Source: Nitratireductor basaltis
GTDB taxonomy: Bacteria > Pseudomonadota > Alphaproteobacteria > Rhizobiales > Rhizobiaceae
NCBI RefSeq assembly: GCF_000733725.1
Contig: NZ_JMQM01000001.1
Coordinates: forward strand, 124,001 to 188,000
DNA: 64,000 bases
Reading direction: 5' to 3'
Position numbers and translations under genes: made by a program. Below the pieces are notes generated by a model. The model was not told the DNA's origin. It ran no database searches and saw only the letters and a list, made by a program, of their open reading frames with translations. This document shows, in pieces, positions 38,207-45,868 of the stretch. Within the stretch, counting starts at the first letter, position 1. Each line of letters starts with the position of its first letter.

Positions 38207-40720
38207 CTACTCGCCGGCCGGAATGACCAGTTCCTGACCAATGGTCAGGGTGGAGCGGCTGTCGAGGTCATTGGCTTCGGCAATCGTTTCCCACTTCTCG
38301 CCGGTGCCGTAATATTCCTTGGAGATCTTCCAAAGGGAATCGCCACGCTTGACCATGTGCTTGCGCTCACCCGTCGCTGCTTCCGCCATGGCGTCTGCTT
38401 CACCGGATGCTGCAGGTTCGGCTTCTTCGGTTGCCATCTCAGGCGCGGTCGCTTCTTTCAGCTCTTCGCCGACCGCTTCCATGACGTTGTCGGCAGCCTC
38501 ATTTGCATCCTGAGCAAGCTCGGTTGCAGTCTCGGTAGCGCTTTCTGCTGCATCACCGACAGCTTCGGCAGTGTCGGAGGCTGCATCTTCTGCCGCCGCT
38601 CCGGCCTCCGAAGCCTCTTTTTCTGCACCGGCCATTCCATCCTCTGCCGCCTCGTTGGCATCCTTGGCCATTTCGGTCATCGTGGATGTTGCATCAGAGG
38701 CAGCTTCACCAGCGGCATCTGCCGCATTGTCGGCCATGGCTTCTGCTTCGCCTGCAGCCTCTGAAGCCGTCGCTTCGGCACCTTCGCTGGCCTCTGCTGC
38801 TTCCTCATTGGCGTCCTTTGCCATCTCGGTCATGGCCGCGGTGGCGTCCTTGGCGGCTTCGGCGGCGATATCCGCGGCGTCTTCGGCTACGGCTTCGGCT
38901 TCATCGGTCACGGCACCTGCAGCATTGGCTGCATCATCAAGGGCTTCTTCCGCAGCTTCTTCAGAGCCGGTCAGCGCCTTCATGGTCTGGGATGCGGCAC
39001 CGGTCATGGACTCAACCACGCCCTTGGCAGTTTCGCCTGCCTTTTCAGCGAGGGTCTGCGTTTTCTCACCGGCCTCTTCCATGGCGTCCTCTGCGGAAGC
39101 CTCTTCATCCGTGCTTTCGGCGAGATTGGTGATGCGACCGTCGGTCTTGGGCTGGTAGGGGCTGTTTTCCGCGAGATAATCCGCCAGAACCTGCTCCAGA
39201 CCCGGACCATAGTCATAGGCGTCCTGGGCATTTTCCGAGAACAGCGAATATCCGTCGCCACCACCGCGCATGAAGTTGTTGGAGGCGACCATATAGGTTT
39301 CATCCGGCTTGATCGGCTCGAAACCGCTGTTCGTCTCGACCTGCACGTCGCTGATGCGCTCGCCTGCGGGTTTGGAAGGATCGAAGCTGTATTTCAGGCC
39401 GGAGACCTGCGGGAAGCGACCGGCGCCGTCCTCGATCTGGCTGACACCGCTTTCAAGCGATTCAACGACGTCGCTGCCCTTAAGGCGGAAGGTCGCGAGC
39501 GTGTTCTGGAAGGGCAGAACCTCCAGAACCTCGCCCATGGTTACTTCGCCTTCGTCGATGGAAGCACGCAAGCCGCCGCCGTTGGTGATCGCGAACTGTA
39601 CGCCCTGATCCTTCGTGCGGTCGAGCATGGCGTCGGTGACAAGGTTACCCATCTCGCATTCGCCGGCACGGCAGTTTTCGCGGCTGCCGTCGATGGGCGC
39701 GCTTGTTTCGGCAACCACCTTGCCTTTCAGCTCTTCAATGGGACCGGCCAGTTCCTTGACGCGCTCGGCTACCTGCTCGTCGGGGGTGACGCCGGCATCG
39801 ATCAGCTTCACATCGCCTTCAGCGGCGACGACGATACCTTCATCATCAAAGGTGACTTCCAGTGCGCCGAGATATTTGGAATAGGAAGCCGCCTGAACCA
39901 CAGGCACCTGATAGCCCTCGGGATTGTCGACCATTGTCGGGTAGGGGCCTTCGGCACCTTCCTGTGTGTTCGAAAGCAACGTGTTGGAATGGCCGCCCAC
40001 GACCACGTCGACGCCAGGGATCTTGGCAATGGCTTCAAGATCACGCGGATAGCCGACATGGGTCAGCGCAATCACCTTGGTGACGCCTTCAGCCTGCACT
40101 TTTTCCACCGCTGCAGTTATGCCGTCGACATCCTCGATGATGTGAACATGCTCGCCGGGGGAAGAAAGCTCGGCCGTGTCATTGGCAACAGCGCCAACAA
40201 TGGCGATCTTCTCGCCGCCCTGCTCAAGGATGACATATTCCTTGACCTGGTCCCCGAGCGCGGAAGCCTCCTGCGCCTTTATGTTTGAACCCAGAACGGG
40301 GAACTCTACCTCACCGAGAAAGGTCGCCAGACCATCTTCGCCATCATCGAATTCATGGTTTCCCACGACCATGGCGTCGGTGCCCATCAGGTTGAGGAAT
40401 TCGGCCTCAACCGCGCCCTTGTAGGTCGTGTAGAAGAGTGACCCCTGGAAGTTGTCGCCGGCATTCAGGAAGAGGACGTTCTGGCCCTCGAGTTCCTCAC
40501 GCGTTTCGCGTACTGCCGTCACGAGCCGCGCCGCACCGCCGAAGCAATTGCCCTCGGTCTCGTCTTCGCCCGAGCAGGTAGAGTCGTATTTGTTGATGGA
40601 CTCAATCCGGCTGTGCCAGTCGTTGATGTGGAGGATATTCAGCGTGTAGTCGGCGAAAGACGAAGTGGCTGAAAGAGCCAGCACGGAACTCGTCGCGGCG
40701 AAGAGGGCCAGTTTCTTCAT
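38207..40720 (-). CDS. Periplasmic 5'-nucleotidase fused to alanine-rich repeats and LysM
   Basis: An 837-residue exported protein. Signal peptide residues 1-23; metallophosphatase domain with I-L-H-I-N-D-W-H (D34, H36), N-A-G-D-N-F (D89) and G-N-H-E-F-D (N121, H122); then the 5'-nucleotidase C-terminal domain with N-G-G-G-L-R and R-G-G-G-D-G-Y to about residue 535. Residues 536-786 are Ala/Glu/Asp-rich, predicted helical, and include a 51-residue repeat present three times. A LysM domain (about 787-837) closes the protein. It should remove phosphate from extracellular nucleotides while LysM holds it on peptidoglycan. Ordinary UshA-type enzymes lack the last two parts. ATG 40720 follows GGGAGA. 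A possible Pho box lies 121 bases upstream. Confidence 0.9.
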   Translation of the reverse strand: MKKLALFAATSSVLALSATSSFADYTLNILHINDWHSRIESINKYDSTCSGEDETEGNCFGGAARLVTAVRETREELEGQNVLFLNAGDNFQGSLFYTTYKGAVEAEFLNLMGTDAMVVGNHEFDDGEDGLATFLGEVEFPVLGSNIKAQEASALGDQVKEYVILEQGGEKIAIVGAVANDTAELSSPGEHVHIIEDVDGITAAVEKVQAEGVTKVIALTHVGYPRDLEAIAKIPGVDVVVGGHSNTLLSNTQEGAEGPYPTMVDNPEGYQVPVVQAASYSKYLGALEVTFDDEGIVVAAEGDVKLIDAGVTPDEQVAERVKELAGPIEELKGKVVAETSAPIDGSRENCRAGECEMGNLVTDAMLDRTKDQGVQFAITNGGGLRASIDEGEVTMGEVLEVLPFQNTLATFRLKGSDVVESLESGVSQIEDGAGRFPQVSGLKYSFDPSKPAGERISDVQVETNSGFEPIKPDETYMVASNNFMRGGGDGYSLFSENAQDAYDYGPGLEQVLADYLAENSPYQPKTDGRITNLAESTDEEASAEDAMEEAGEKTQTLAEKAGETAKGVVESMTGAASQTMKALTGSEEAAEEALDDAANAAGAVTDEAEAVAEDAADIAAEAAKDATAAMTEMAKDANEEAAEASEGAEATASEAAGEAEAMADNAADAAGEAASDATSTMTEMAKDANEAAEDGMAGAEKEASEAGAAAEDAASDTAEAVGDAAESATETATELAQDANEAADNVMEAVGEELKEATAPEMATEEAEPAASGEADAMAEAATGERKHMVKRGDSLWKISKEYYGTGEKWETIAEANDLDSRSTLTIGQELVIPAGE
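38375..38833 (-). repeat. Three 51-residue tandem repeats inside the nucleotidase fusion
   Basis: M-T-E-M-A-K-D-A-N-E recurs at residue 630 and 681, and as A-T-E-L-A-Q-D-A-N-E at 732, an exact 51-residue (153-base) spacing. Between them the sequence is Ala/Glu-rich and less well kept, so the repeat is diverged at the ends. Confidence 0.75.
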
Positions 40721-40840
40721 ATAAGTTCTCCCTTGGGCAGATCTGTTTTCGACAGGTGGACGGGAAGAGTTTTGGCAGTCCCCACTGCCATGTTCTTGAA
40801 CGTCCTGCCGGCGCATCCTGGCGTCTTTTAGTGGGGCACC

Positions 40841-40858
40841 ATGTCAGTTCAGTTACAG
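40841..40858 (-). promoter_or_regulatory. Possible Pho box of the 5'-nucleotidase gene
   Basis: On the minus strand CTGTAAC, four bases, CTGACAT; the PhoB consensus is two CTGTCAT units with the same four-base gap. Matches are five and six of seven. It lies 121 bases before the start codon. Confidence 0.4.
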
Positions 40859-40895
40859 ATTTGAATCATGTTCACACCGCGGGACTGGCGATGCA

Positions 40896-40927
40896 AGAAA
40901 AACCTCGCATCCGCTCAAGATGCGAGG
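40896..40927 (-). terminator. Rho-independent terminator of the PaaK-like gene
   Basis: On the minus strand CCTCGCATC and GATGCGAGG form a perfect nine-base stem with a seven-base loop, followed by TTTTT. It lies 33 bases after the stop at 40961. Confidence 0.9.
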
Positions 40928-40960
40928 CAAAACGTCTTTATCGGCAAAGGGTTGCGAATT

Positions 40961-42214
40961 TCAGCCGGCGTAGTTTCGCTCGTCCGCGATGACCTTTCCG
41001 TCATTGGGGATACCGTCCGGACCCGCCTGTTCCACCCGTGCGCTGAGGCCGGTAATGTCCTTCATGCTGGCCGCGATCGCGTGGATGTCGGGCGCGCTGT
41101 TTCCGCGAGCCTCCACGAGAAGTGACAGCGCGTCGCTTTCGTTCTCGCGCGTCACGACCAGCCGCGCGCGCGAGACTTCGTCATGTCGGCGTAGAAGTTC
41201 GGCCACCTGCCTTGGATCCACGAACATGCCCTTGACCTTGGTGCGTTGGTCGGCGCGACCCATCCATCCGCGGATGCGCCGGTTGGTTCGCCCACAGGGG
41301 CTTGGCTCTTCCATGAATGCGGAAAGGTCACCCGTTCCCAGGCGGATCATGGGATAGAGCGGGTTGAAGGTGGTTACCACCACTTCGCCAACTTCCCCAT
41401 CGGGCACCGGCTCGTCGGTTCCGGGGCGCACGATCTCGACGATGATGTCTTCATTCACCAGCATCCCGGGCAGCGGGTTCCCGTTAGCATCAGCGCTTTC
41501 ATAGGCAATGACGCCGCATTCAGCGCTGGCATAGCACTGCATCACCTTGACGCCGCGCGAGGCATATTCTTCGCGGAGGGAGGGGAAAAGTGCGCCGCCT
41601 GATACAAGGCCGTGCTTGAAGCTCGTCAGATCGTGGCCGGTCTCTGCCGCCTTGTCGAGCATGATCTTGAGGAAGTCCGGCGTGCCGCAATAGACGCTGG
41701 GCTTCAGGCTCGCGGCAGCCTCGACCTGCATCTGCGTGTTGCCTATGCCGGCCGGCAAGACGGTACAGCCAAAAGCGCGTGCGCCTTCATCGAGGATGAA
41801 GCCGCCGGGTGTCATGTGGTAGGCGAAGGCATTGTGAACCAAATCGCCAGGGCGGATGCCGGCCGCGAAGAAGGCACGGGCCGCATTGTAGGGGTCGCTT
41901 CCAGGAGGCTGAATTTCGAAGATGGGGCCCGGGGACATGAAAACGCGGCCGCCGGTCTTTGGCCGAGCTGCCGCGAAGCCACCGAAGGGCGGATTGTTCT
42001 TCTGATGCTCCAGAAGCTCTGATTTGCGAAGAACCGGAATGCGGGCAAGGTCGGCGCGGTCGCGCAGTGCCTCGACGTCAACGCCACCGAGACGGTCTGC
42101 CCAGGCTGTAGAAGAGGCCGCCGCAGTCTTCAGGAAGGCTCTCAGCCTGTCGAGAAGCGCGGCTTCGCGTGCGGCTGGTTCCTGCGTTTCGGTCTGATCG
42201 AAAAAAGCTGCCAT
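40961..42214 (-). CDS. Phenylacetate-CoA-ligase-like AMP-forming enzyme
   Basis: A 417-residue adenylate-forming enzyme of the PaaK group. Visible marks are the aryl/acyl-binding N-terminal region, G-T-P-D-F-L-K, the adenylate motif Y-A-S-A-E-C-G-V-I-A-Y-E, and L-G-T-G-D-L-S-A-F near the hinge, then a C-terminal lid with G-R-A-D-Q-R-T-K-V-K-G-M-F-V. It should activate an aromatic or other carboxylic acid as its CoA thioester. No phenylacetate catabolic genes are nearby, so the substrate is open. The ATG at 42214 has GGGAGGGGAGA upstream; the open frame beyond it runs into the intergenic space. A terminator follows at 40896. Confidence 0.88.
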   Translation of the reverse strand: MAAFFDQTETQEPAAREAALLDRLRAFLKTAAASSTAWADRLGGVDVEALRDRADLARIPVLRKSELLEHQKNNPPFGGFAAARPKTGGRVFMSPGPIFEIQPPGSDPYNAARAFFAAGIRPGDLVHNAFAYHMTPGGFILDEGARAFGCTVLPAGIGNTQMQVEAAASLKPSVYCGTPDFLKIMLDKAAETGHDLTSFKHGLVSGGALFPSLREEYASRGVKVMQCYASAECGVIAYESADANGNPLPGMLVNEDIIVEIVRPGTDEPVPDGEVGEVVVTTFNPLYPMIRLGTGDLSAFMEEPSPCGRTNRRIRGWMGRADQRTKVKGMFVDPRQVAELLRRHDEVSRARLVVTRENESDALSLLVEARGNSAPDIHAIAASMKDITGLSARVEQAGPDGIPNDGKVIADERNYAG

Positions 42215-42333
42215 TCGGTTCTCCCCTCCCTGAGGCGGGAGGGAGTATCGCAGCGGTTCGAGCGCCTGCGCAAGATGAATGATGCGCAGACCGGTTCTGC
42301 AAGGTGGTGCGGTAAAGCTCGCGCCGCAGAAGT

Positions 42334-42708
42334 TCAGCCGCGGCGTGTCAGAACGAAGTTCTGGCCGTTGGCATTGGTGCAATTGAGCTGCTGGTTGGAA
42401 ACCATGGAGCAATTGACCGAAGTCTGCGTCTGGCGGATCAGGGATGTCATGTTGATCGAAACATCACTCGAGCCACGCATCTGGTAAGTGCCTTCAGACA
42501 GCTTGGCGCCCGTATCGGTGGCTACCGAAGTGAAGCGCCCATTGGAGAAGGTGGAGATGGCCACGCCCTGCTGATCCATCCACTGGCCGTCGATCGCCGG
42601 TCCGGAGCGTACCGCGATCTCGCGCGGGGCTGGAGCGACACAGGCAGAAAGTGCGGCAATGAGCGGAACAACTGCTGCAATCGAGGCAGTCTTGCGAATA
42701 TTGACCAT
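42334..42708 (-). CDS. omp10: Outer-membrane lipoprotein, Omp10 family
   Basis: A 124-residue lipoprotein. The signal peptide ends at L-S-A-C (acylated Cys at about 23). The mature part follows the Brucella Omp10 pattern: G-Q-W-M-D-Q-Q-G, F-S-N-G-R-F, T-D-T-G-A-K-L-S-E-G-T-Y, I-N-M-T-S-L-I-R, S-V-N-C, Q-Q-L-N-C-T and the C-terminal F-V-L-T-R-R. The two late cysteines probably form a disulfide. Omp10 is a surface antigen needed for full fitness in Brucella; its biochemical job is unknown. GAGGAGG precedes the ATG. It stands between the PaaK-like gene and homospermidine synthase, all on the minus strand. Confidence 0.9.
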   Translation of the reverse strand: MVNIRKTASIAAVVPLIAALSACVAPAPREIAVRSGPAIDGQWMDQQGVAISTFSNGRFTSVATDTGAKLSEGTYQMRGSSDVSINMTSLIRQTQTSVNCSMVSNQQLNCTNANGQNFVLTRRG

Positions 42709-42786
42709 GCTGGCCTCCTCACTGAACAGATATTTTGGATTGCCCCATTTCGGCACAAAAGCAAGCAAAACTTGTCGGTTATCCGA

Positions 42787-44232
42787 CTATCGCACCAGGA
42801 TGTTGCGGAATTGCCATGGGTCATTCTCATCCAGATCTTCGGCAAAAAGTCCCGGTCGCCCCTCGAGCGGTGTCCAGTCGGTGTAGTAGCCATTGACCGG
42901 ACCGAGATAGGGCATTTGAACCTCGAGGCAACGTTCGAAGTCCATCTCATCCGCTTCGACTATACCCTTGTCGGGATTCTCCAGCGCCCAGACCATTCCG
43001 GCCAGGACGGCAGATGAGACCTGCAGGCCCGTCGCATTCTGGTAGGGCGCGAGTTCGCGCGCCTCTTCCAGTGTCAGCTGCGAGCCATACCAGTAGGCAT
43101 TGCGGTCATGGCCATAAAGAAGAACACCGAGTTCGTCTGCGCCATCCACCAGCTCGTCTTCATCCAGAACATGCTGTTCAGGCTGTGCCTTGCCTCCTGC
43201 GCCGAACATTTCATGTAGCGAAAGCACCGCATCATTGCAGGGGTGATAGGCGTAGTGGCAGGTCGGACGGTAGACGGGTTTGCCGTCCTTGCCATGGACG
43301 GTGAAGTAGTCGGATATGGAGATCGCCTCGTTGTGGGTGACGAGGTAGCCATATTGAGGCCCGGGTGTCGGGCACCAGCTGCGCACGCGGGTGTTGGCTC
43401 CCGGTTGCTCAAGGAAGATTCCCGCCTTCGACCCTTCCTCGTGCGAACGTGCATTATCGGGCATCCAGTTTTCGTGGGTGCCCCAGCCCAGTTCTGCCGG
43501 TTGCAGACCTTCGGCAACAAATCCTTCCACCGACCATGTGTTCCAGAACACGTCCATGGGCTTTGGTTTCTTGGCCCGCTGGGTGTCGCGTTCCGCGATG
43601 TGTATGCCCTTGACGCCGAGGTTGCGCATGAATTGCGCCCAGGCCTCGCGATCATCTGCAGCCGGCGTTTCGACGTCGAGCTTCATGTCGGCTGCAAGAT
43701 TGATCAGCGCCTGTTTGACGAACCATGAAACCATCCCCGGATTGGCGCCGCATGTAGAAACTGCGGTGGTGCCGCCCGGCGCGTTGCGCTTCTCGCGCAA
43801 CAACGTTTCGCGCAGCGCATAGTTCGTGCGCGATGCGTTGTCAGCGGAAGGGTCGAAATAGAAGCCCGCCCAGGGTTCGATCACCGTGTCGATGTAAAGG
43901 ACACCCAGCCTGCGGCAGAGTTTCATCAGTTCGACCGAGGACGTATCCACGGAAAGGTTCACGCAAAAACCCTGACCTTCACCTTCACTCAGAAGCGGCG
44001 TCAGCAGTTCCTCGTGATTGTCTTGGGTCACTGCAGCTTTCAGAAAACGGATCCCGCATTCATCGGCAAATTTCCGGTTCGTTTCGGCAGGGTCGACAAT
44101 TACCATCCGCGAGCGGTCGAAACGGAAATGGCGCTCAAGCAGCGGCAGGGTCCCACGGCCGATGGAACCGAATCCGATCATGACGATCGGCCCTGTGATC
44201 TCGCCGTATACCGGCCACTCCTGCTTTGCCAT
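42787..44232 (-). CDS. hss: Homospermidine synthase
   Basis: A 481-residue enzyme that makes sym-homospermidine, the main polyamine of many rhizobia, from putrescine (and spermidine) with NAD+ as a recycled cofactor. A Rossmann motif, I-G-F-G-S-I-G-R-G, is at residues 19-27, and the family-typical W-A-G-F-Y-F-D-P, G-A-N-P-G-M-V-S-W-F-V and S-W-C-P-T-P-G-P-Q-Y-G-Y segments follow. Length is normal. It is downstream of yciI on the same strand but after a 166-base gap, so it likely has its own promoter. Confidence 0.95.
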   Translation of the reverse strand: MAKQEWPVYGEITGPIVMIGFGSIGRGTLPLLERHFRFDRSRMVIVDPAETNRKFADECGIRFLKAAVTQDNHEELLTPLLSEGEGQGFCVNLSVDTSSVELMKLCRRLGVLYIDTVIEPWAGFYFDPSADNASRTNYALRETLLREKRNAPGGTTAVSTCGANPGMVSWFVKQALINLAADMKLDVETPAADDREAWAQFMRNLGVKGIHIAERDTQRAKKPKPMDVFWNTWSVEGFVAEGLQPAELGWGTHENWMPDNARSHEEGSKAGIFLEQPGANTRVRSWCPTPGPQYGYLVTHNEAISISDYFTVHGKDGKPVYRPTCHYAYHPCNDAVLSLHEMFGAGGKAQPEQHVLDEDELVDGADELGVLLYGHDRNAYWYGSQLTLEEARELAPYQNATGLQVSSAVLAGMVWALENPDKGIVEADEMDFERCLEVQMPYLGPVNGYYTDWTPLEGRPGLFAEDLDENDPWQFRNILVR

Positions 44233-44398
44233 GTAACGTGCTCCTTCAGCCTAGCCGGTCAACCGCATCACGCCATACACGGTTCCTTCAGACATTAAAG
44301 CGGAATCCGTTTGATCAGCAGAACGGGTCAGGCAATGTGCCGGGGCATCATCCGGTGCACCGAGATCAAGATGTTGGTGGCTGAGGTGCCGGAATGGT

Positions 44399-44683
44399 TC
44401 ACTCAACCAGAGATTCCAGCCCTTCAGCGGCGCGGGTGGGGGTGAATTCCGTCACTTCATATTTCGCCACACCATAGGCGGAGAAGGGGTCTTCGGCGAT
44501 GCAGGCTTCGATCGAGGCTCGATCGCCCCGCGCAAGGATGACGCCACCGGTGCGGGGAACCTTGCGACCGGACGCGATGAAGACGCCCTTGTCATAGTAG
44601 CGGTTCACCCACTCCATATGCGCCTGCATGTGTGGTTCCACTTCCTCCAGTGGAACTTCATAGGTAAGTGAAATGATGAACAT
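44399..44683 (-). CDS. YciI-family protein
   Basis: A 94-residue protein with the YciI ferredoxin-like fold. The family His-Asp pair region is partly present: H-M-Q-A-H-M-E-W-V near residue 17 and E-D-P-F-S-A-Y-G-V-A near residue 69. Related proteins act as dehydratases or dehalogenases in small-molecule catabolism, or have no known role. It lies 27 bases after pabB on the same strand and is likely cotranscribed. Function not assigned. Confidence 0.85.
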   Translation of the reverse strand: MFIISLTYEVPLEEVEPHMQAHMEWVNRYYDKGVFIASGRKVPRTGGVILARGDRASIEACIAEDPFSAYGVAKYEVTEFTPTRAAEGLESLVE

Positions 44684-44710
44684 GCATACCCCTTCCGTGA
44701 AAGCGTGTGG

Positions 44711-45868
44711 TCAGCCCAGTGATGCGAAGCGGGCCTTCAGCAGTGCTTCTTCATATTCGCTTTCGGCTACTGAATCGAAGACGATTCCACCGCCTGCGTT
44801 CAACGCCGCTTCCCCTTGGTCGAAGAGCGTCAATGTGCGGATGGCCACGTTGAATTGTGAAGAGCCATCCGGTGCGGCCCAGCCGATGGCGCCGCAGTAG
44901 GCGCCGCGAGGGCCGCTTTCCAGCTTGCGCAGGATTTTCATCGCGCTGATCTTTGGCGCTCCGGTGACCGAGCCACATGGGAAAAGTGCCTGCATGATAT
45001 GCATCAGGCCGATGCCGGGCATAAGCCTGGCGCGTACCGTGCTGACCATCTGATGCACGGTCGGATAGGATTCAATGCGGAAAATGTCGGGAACGTCGAG
45101 CGTTTCAGGCAGCGTGACCCGCGAGATGTCGTTGCGCAGAAGGTCTACGATCATGCGGTTTTCGGCCTGACTTTTCACGTCGTTGCGCAGAAACTCGGCA
45201 TTGGCCTCGTCCTCCGCTTCCGTTTGACCGCGTGGCATCGTGCCCTTCATGGGATGGGTCTCGATCCAACCTTCGGTATCGGTCCGGAAGAAAAGTTCCG
45301 GCGAGCGGGAGAGGAGGGTGGGCCCGCCCAGATTGACCAACGCGGCGTAGCGCACTGGCTGGCGGGCGCGCATGCTGGCGAAGAGCGAAAGGGCCGTGCC
45401 AGACCACGATAGCTCGAACGGGAAGGTCAGGTTTGCCTGGTAGCAATCGCCGCGCGCGATGTGGTTGTGCAGGATGTCGAAGCACGCTCGGTATTGTTCC
45501 ATCTGCCAGAGCGGTACGGGCTGGCTCAGTTCAGCCTGTCCTGTCAGTGCAGGCGGTGGCGATGTTGGCTCGCCAAAGGCTGCCAGATGCAGGAGGGGAA
45601 GGCGGCGGTCGGTCGGCATGGATGCCTGAAGCGCTGGGTCCAGCGCATAGCCTGCCTCATAGGAGAGATAGCCGGCGATCCAGTATCCCCGCTCACGCAA
45701 GGTTTGCGCATGTTGAAGCATGGGCAGGACATCGTCCGCCTCATGCGCGATGAGATGCTCACGTGGGTCGGTGAAGGCGAGAACCTCGCCCTCAAGATCG
45801 TTTTCGAACAGGATGAAGGCCTGTCCGTCTAGCGAATGCGGGCTTTCGGGCCGCGCTGCCTCAGGCAT
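44711..45868 (-). CDS. pabB: Aminodeoxychorismate synthase component I
   Basis: A 385-residue chorismate-binding enzyme of the folate pathway, which with PabA makes 4-amino-4-deoxychorismate. The chorismate-binding half (about 120-385) carries N-L-T-F-P-F, R-S-P-E-L-F, H-P-M-K-G-T-M-P-R-G, I-V-D-L-L-R-N-D-I, G-S-V-T-G-A-P-K and G-G-I-V-F-D-S. Anthranilate synthase (TrpE) is similar but the K-G-T-x-P-R-G lysine favours PabB. The ATG at 45868 overlaps the end of pepF by eight bases, so translation is coupled. No pabA or pabC is beside it. Confidence 0.9.
   Translation of the reverse strand: MPEAARPESPHSLDGQAFILFENDLEGEVLAFTDPREHLIAHEADDVLPMLQHAQTLRERGYWIAGYLSYEAGYALDPALQASMPTDRRLPLLHLAAFGEPTSPPPALTGQAELSQPVPLWQMEQYRACFDILHNHIARGDCYQANLTFPFELSWSGTALSLFASMRARQPVRYAALVNLGGPTLLSRSPELFFRTDTEGWIETHPMKGTMPRGQTEAEDEANAEFLRNDVKSQAENRMIVDLLRNDISRVTLPETLDVPDIFRIESYPTVHQMVSTVRARLMPGIGLMHIMQALFPCGSVTGAPKISAMKILRKLESGPRGAYCGAIGWAAPDGSSQFNVAIRTLTLFDQGEAALNAGGGIVFDSVAESEYEEALLKARFASLG

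Noticed and set aside
38375-39110. CRISPR-like or satellite DNA repeat in the nucleotidase gene
   Set aside because: The periodicity is in the coding sequence for an Ala/Glu-rich helix, in frame, without constant repeats and spacers.
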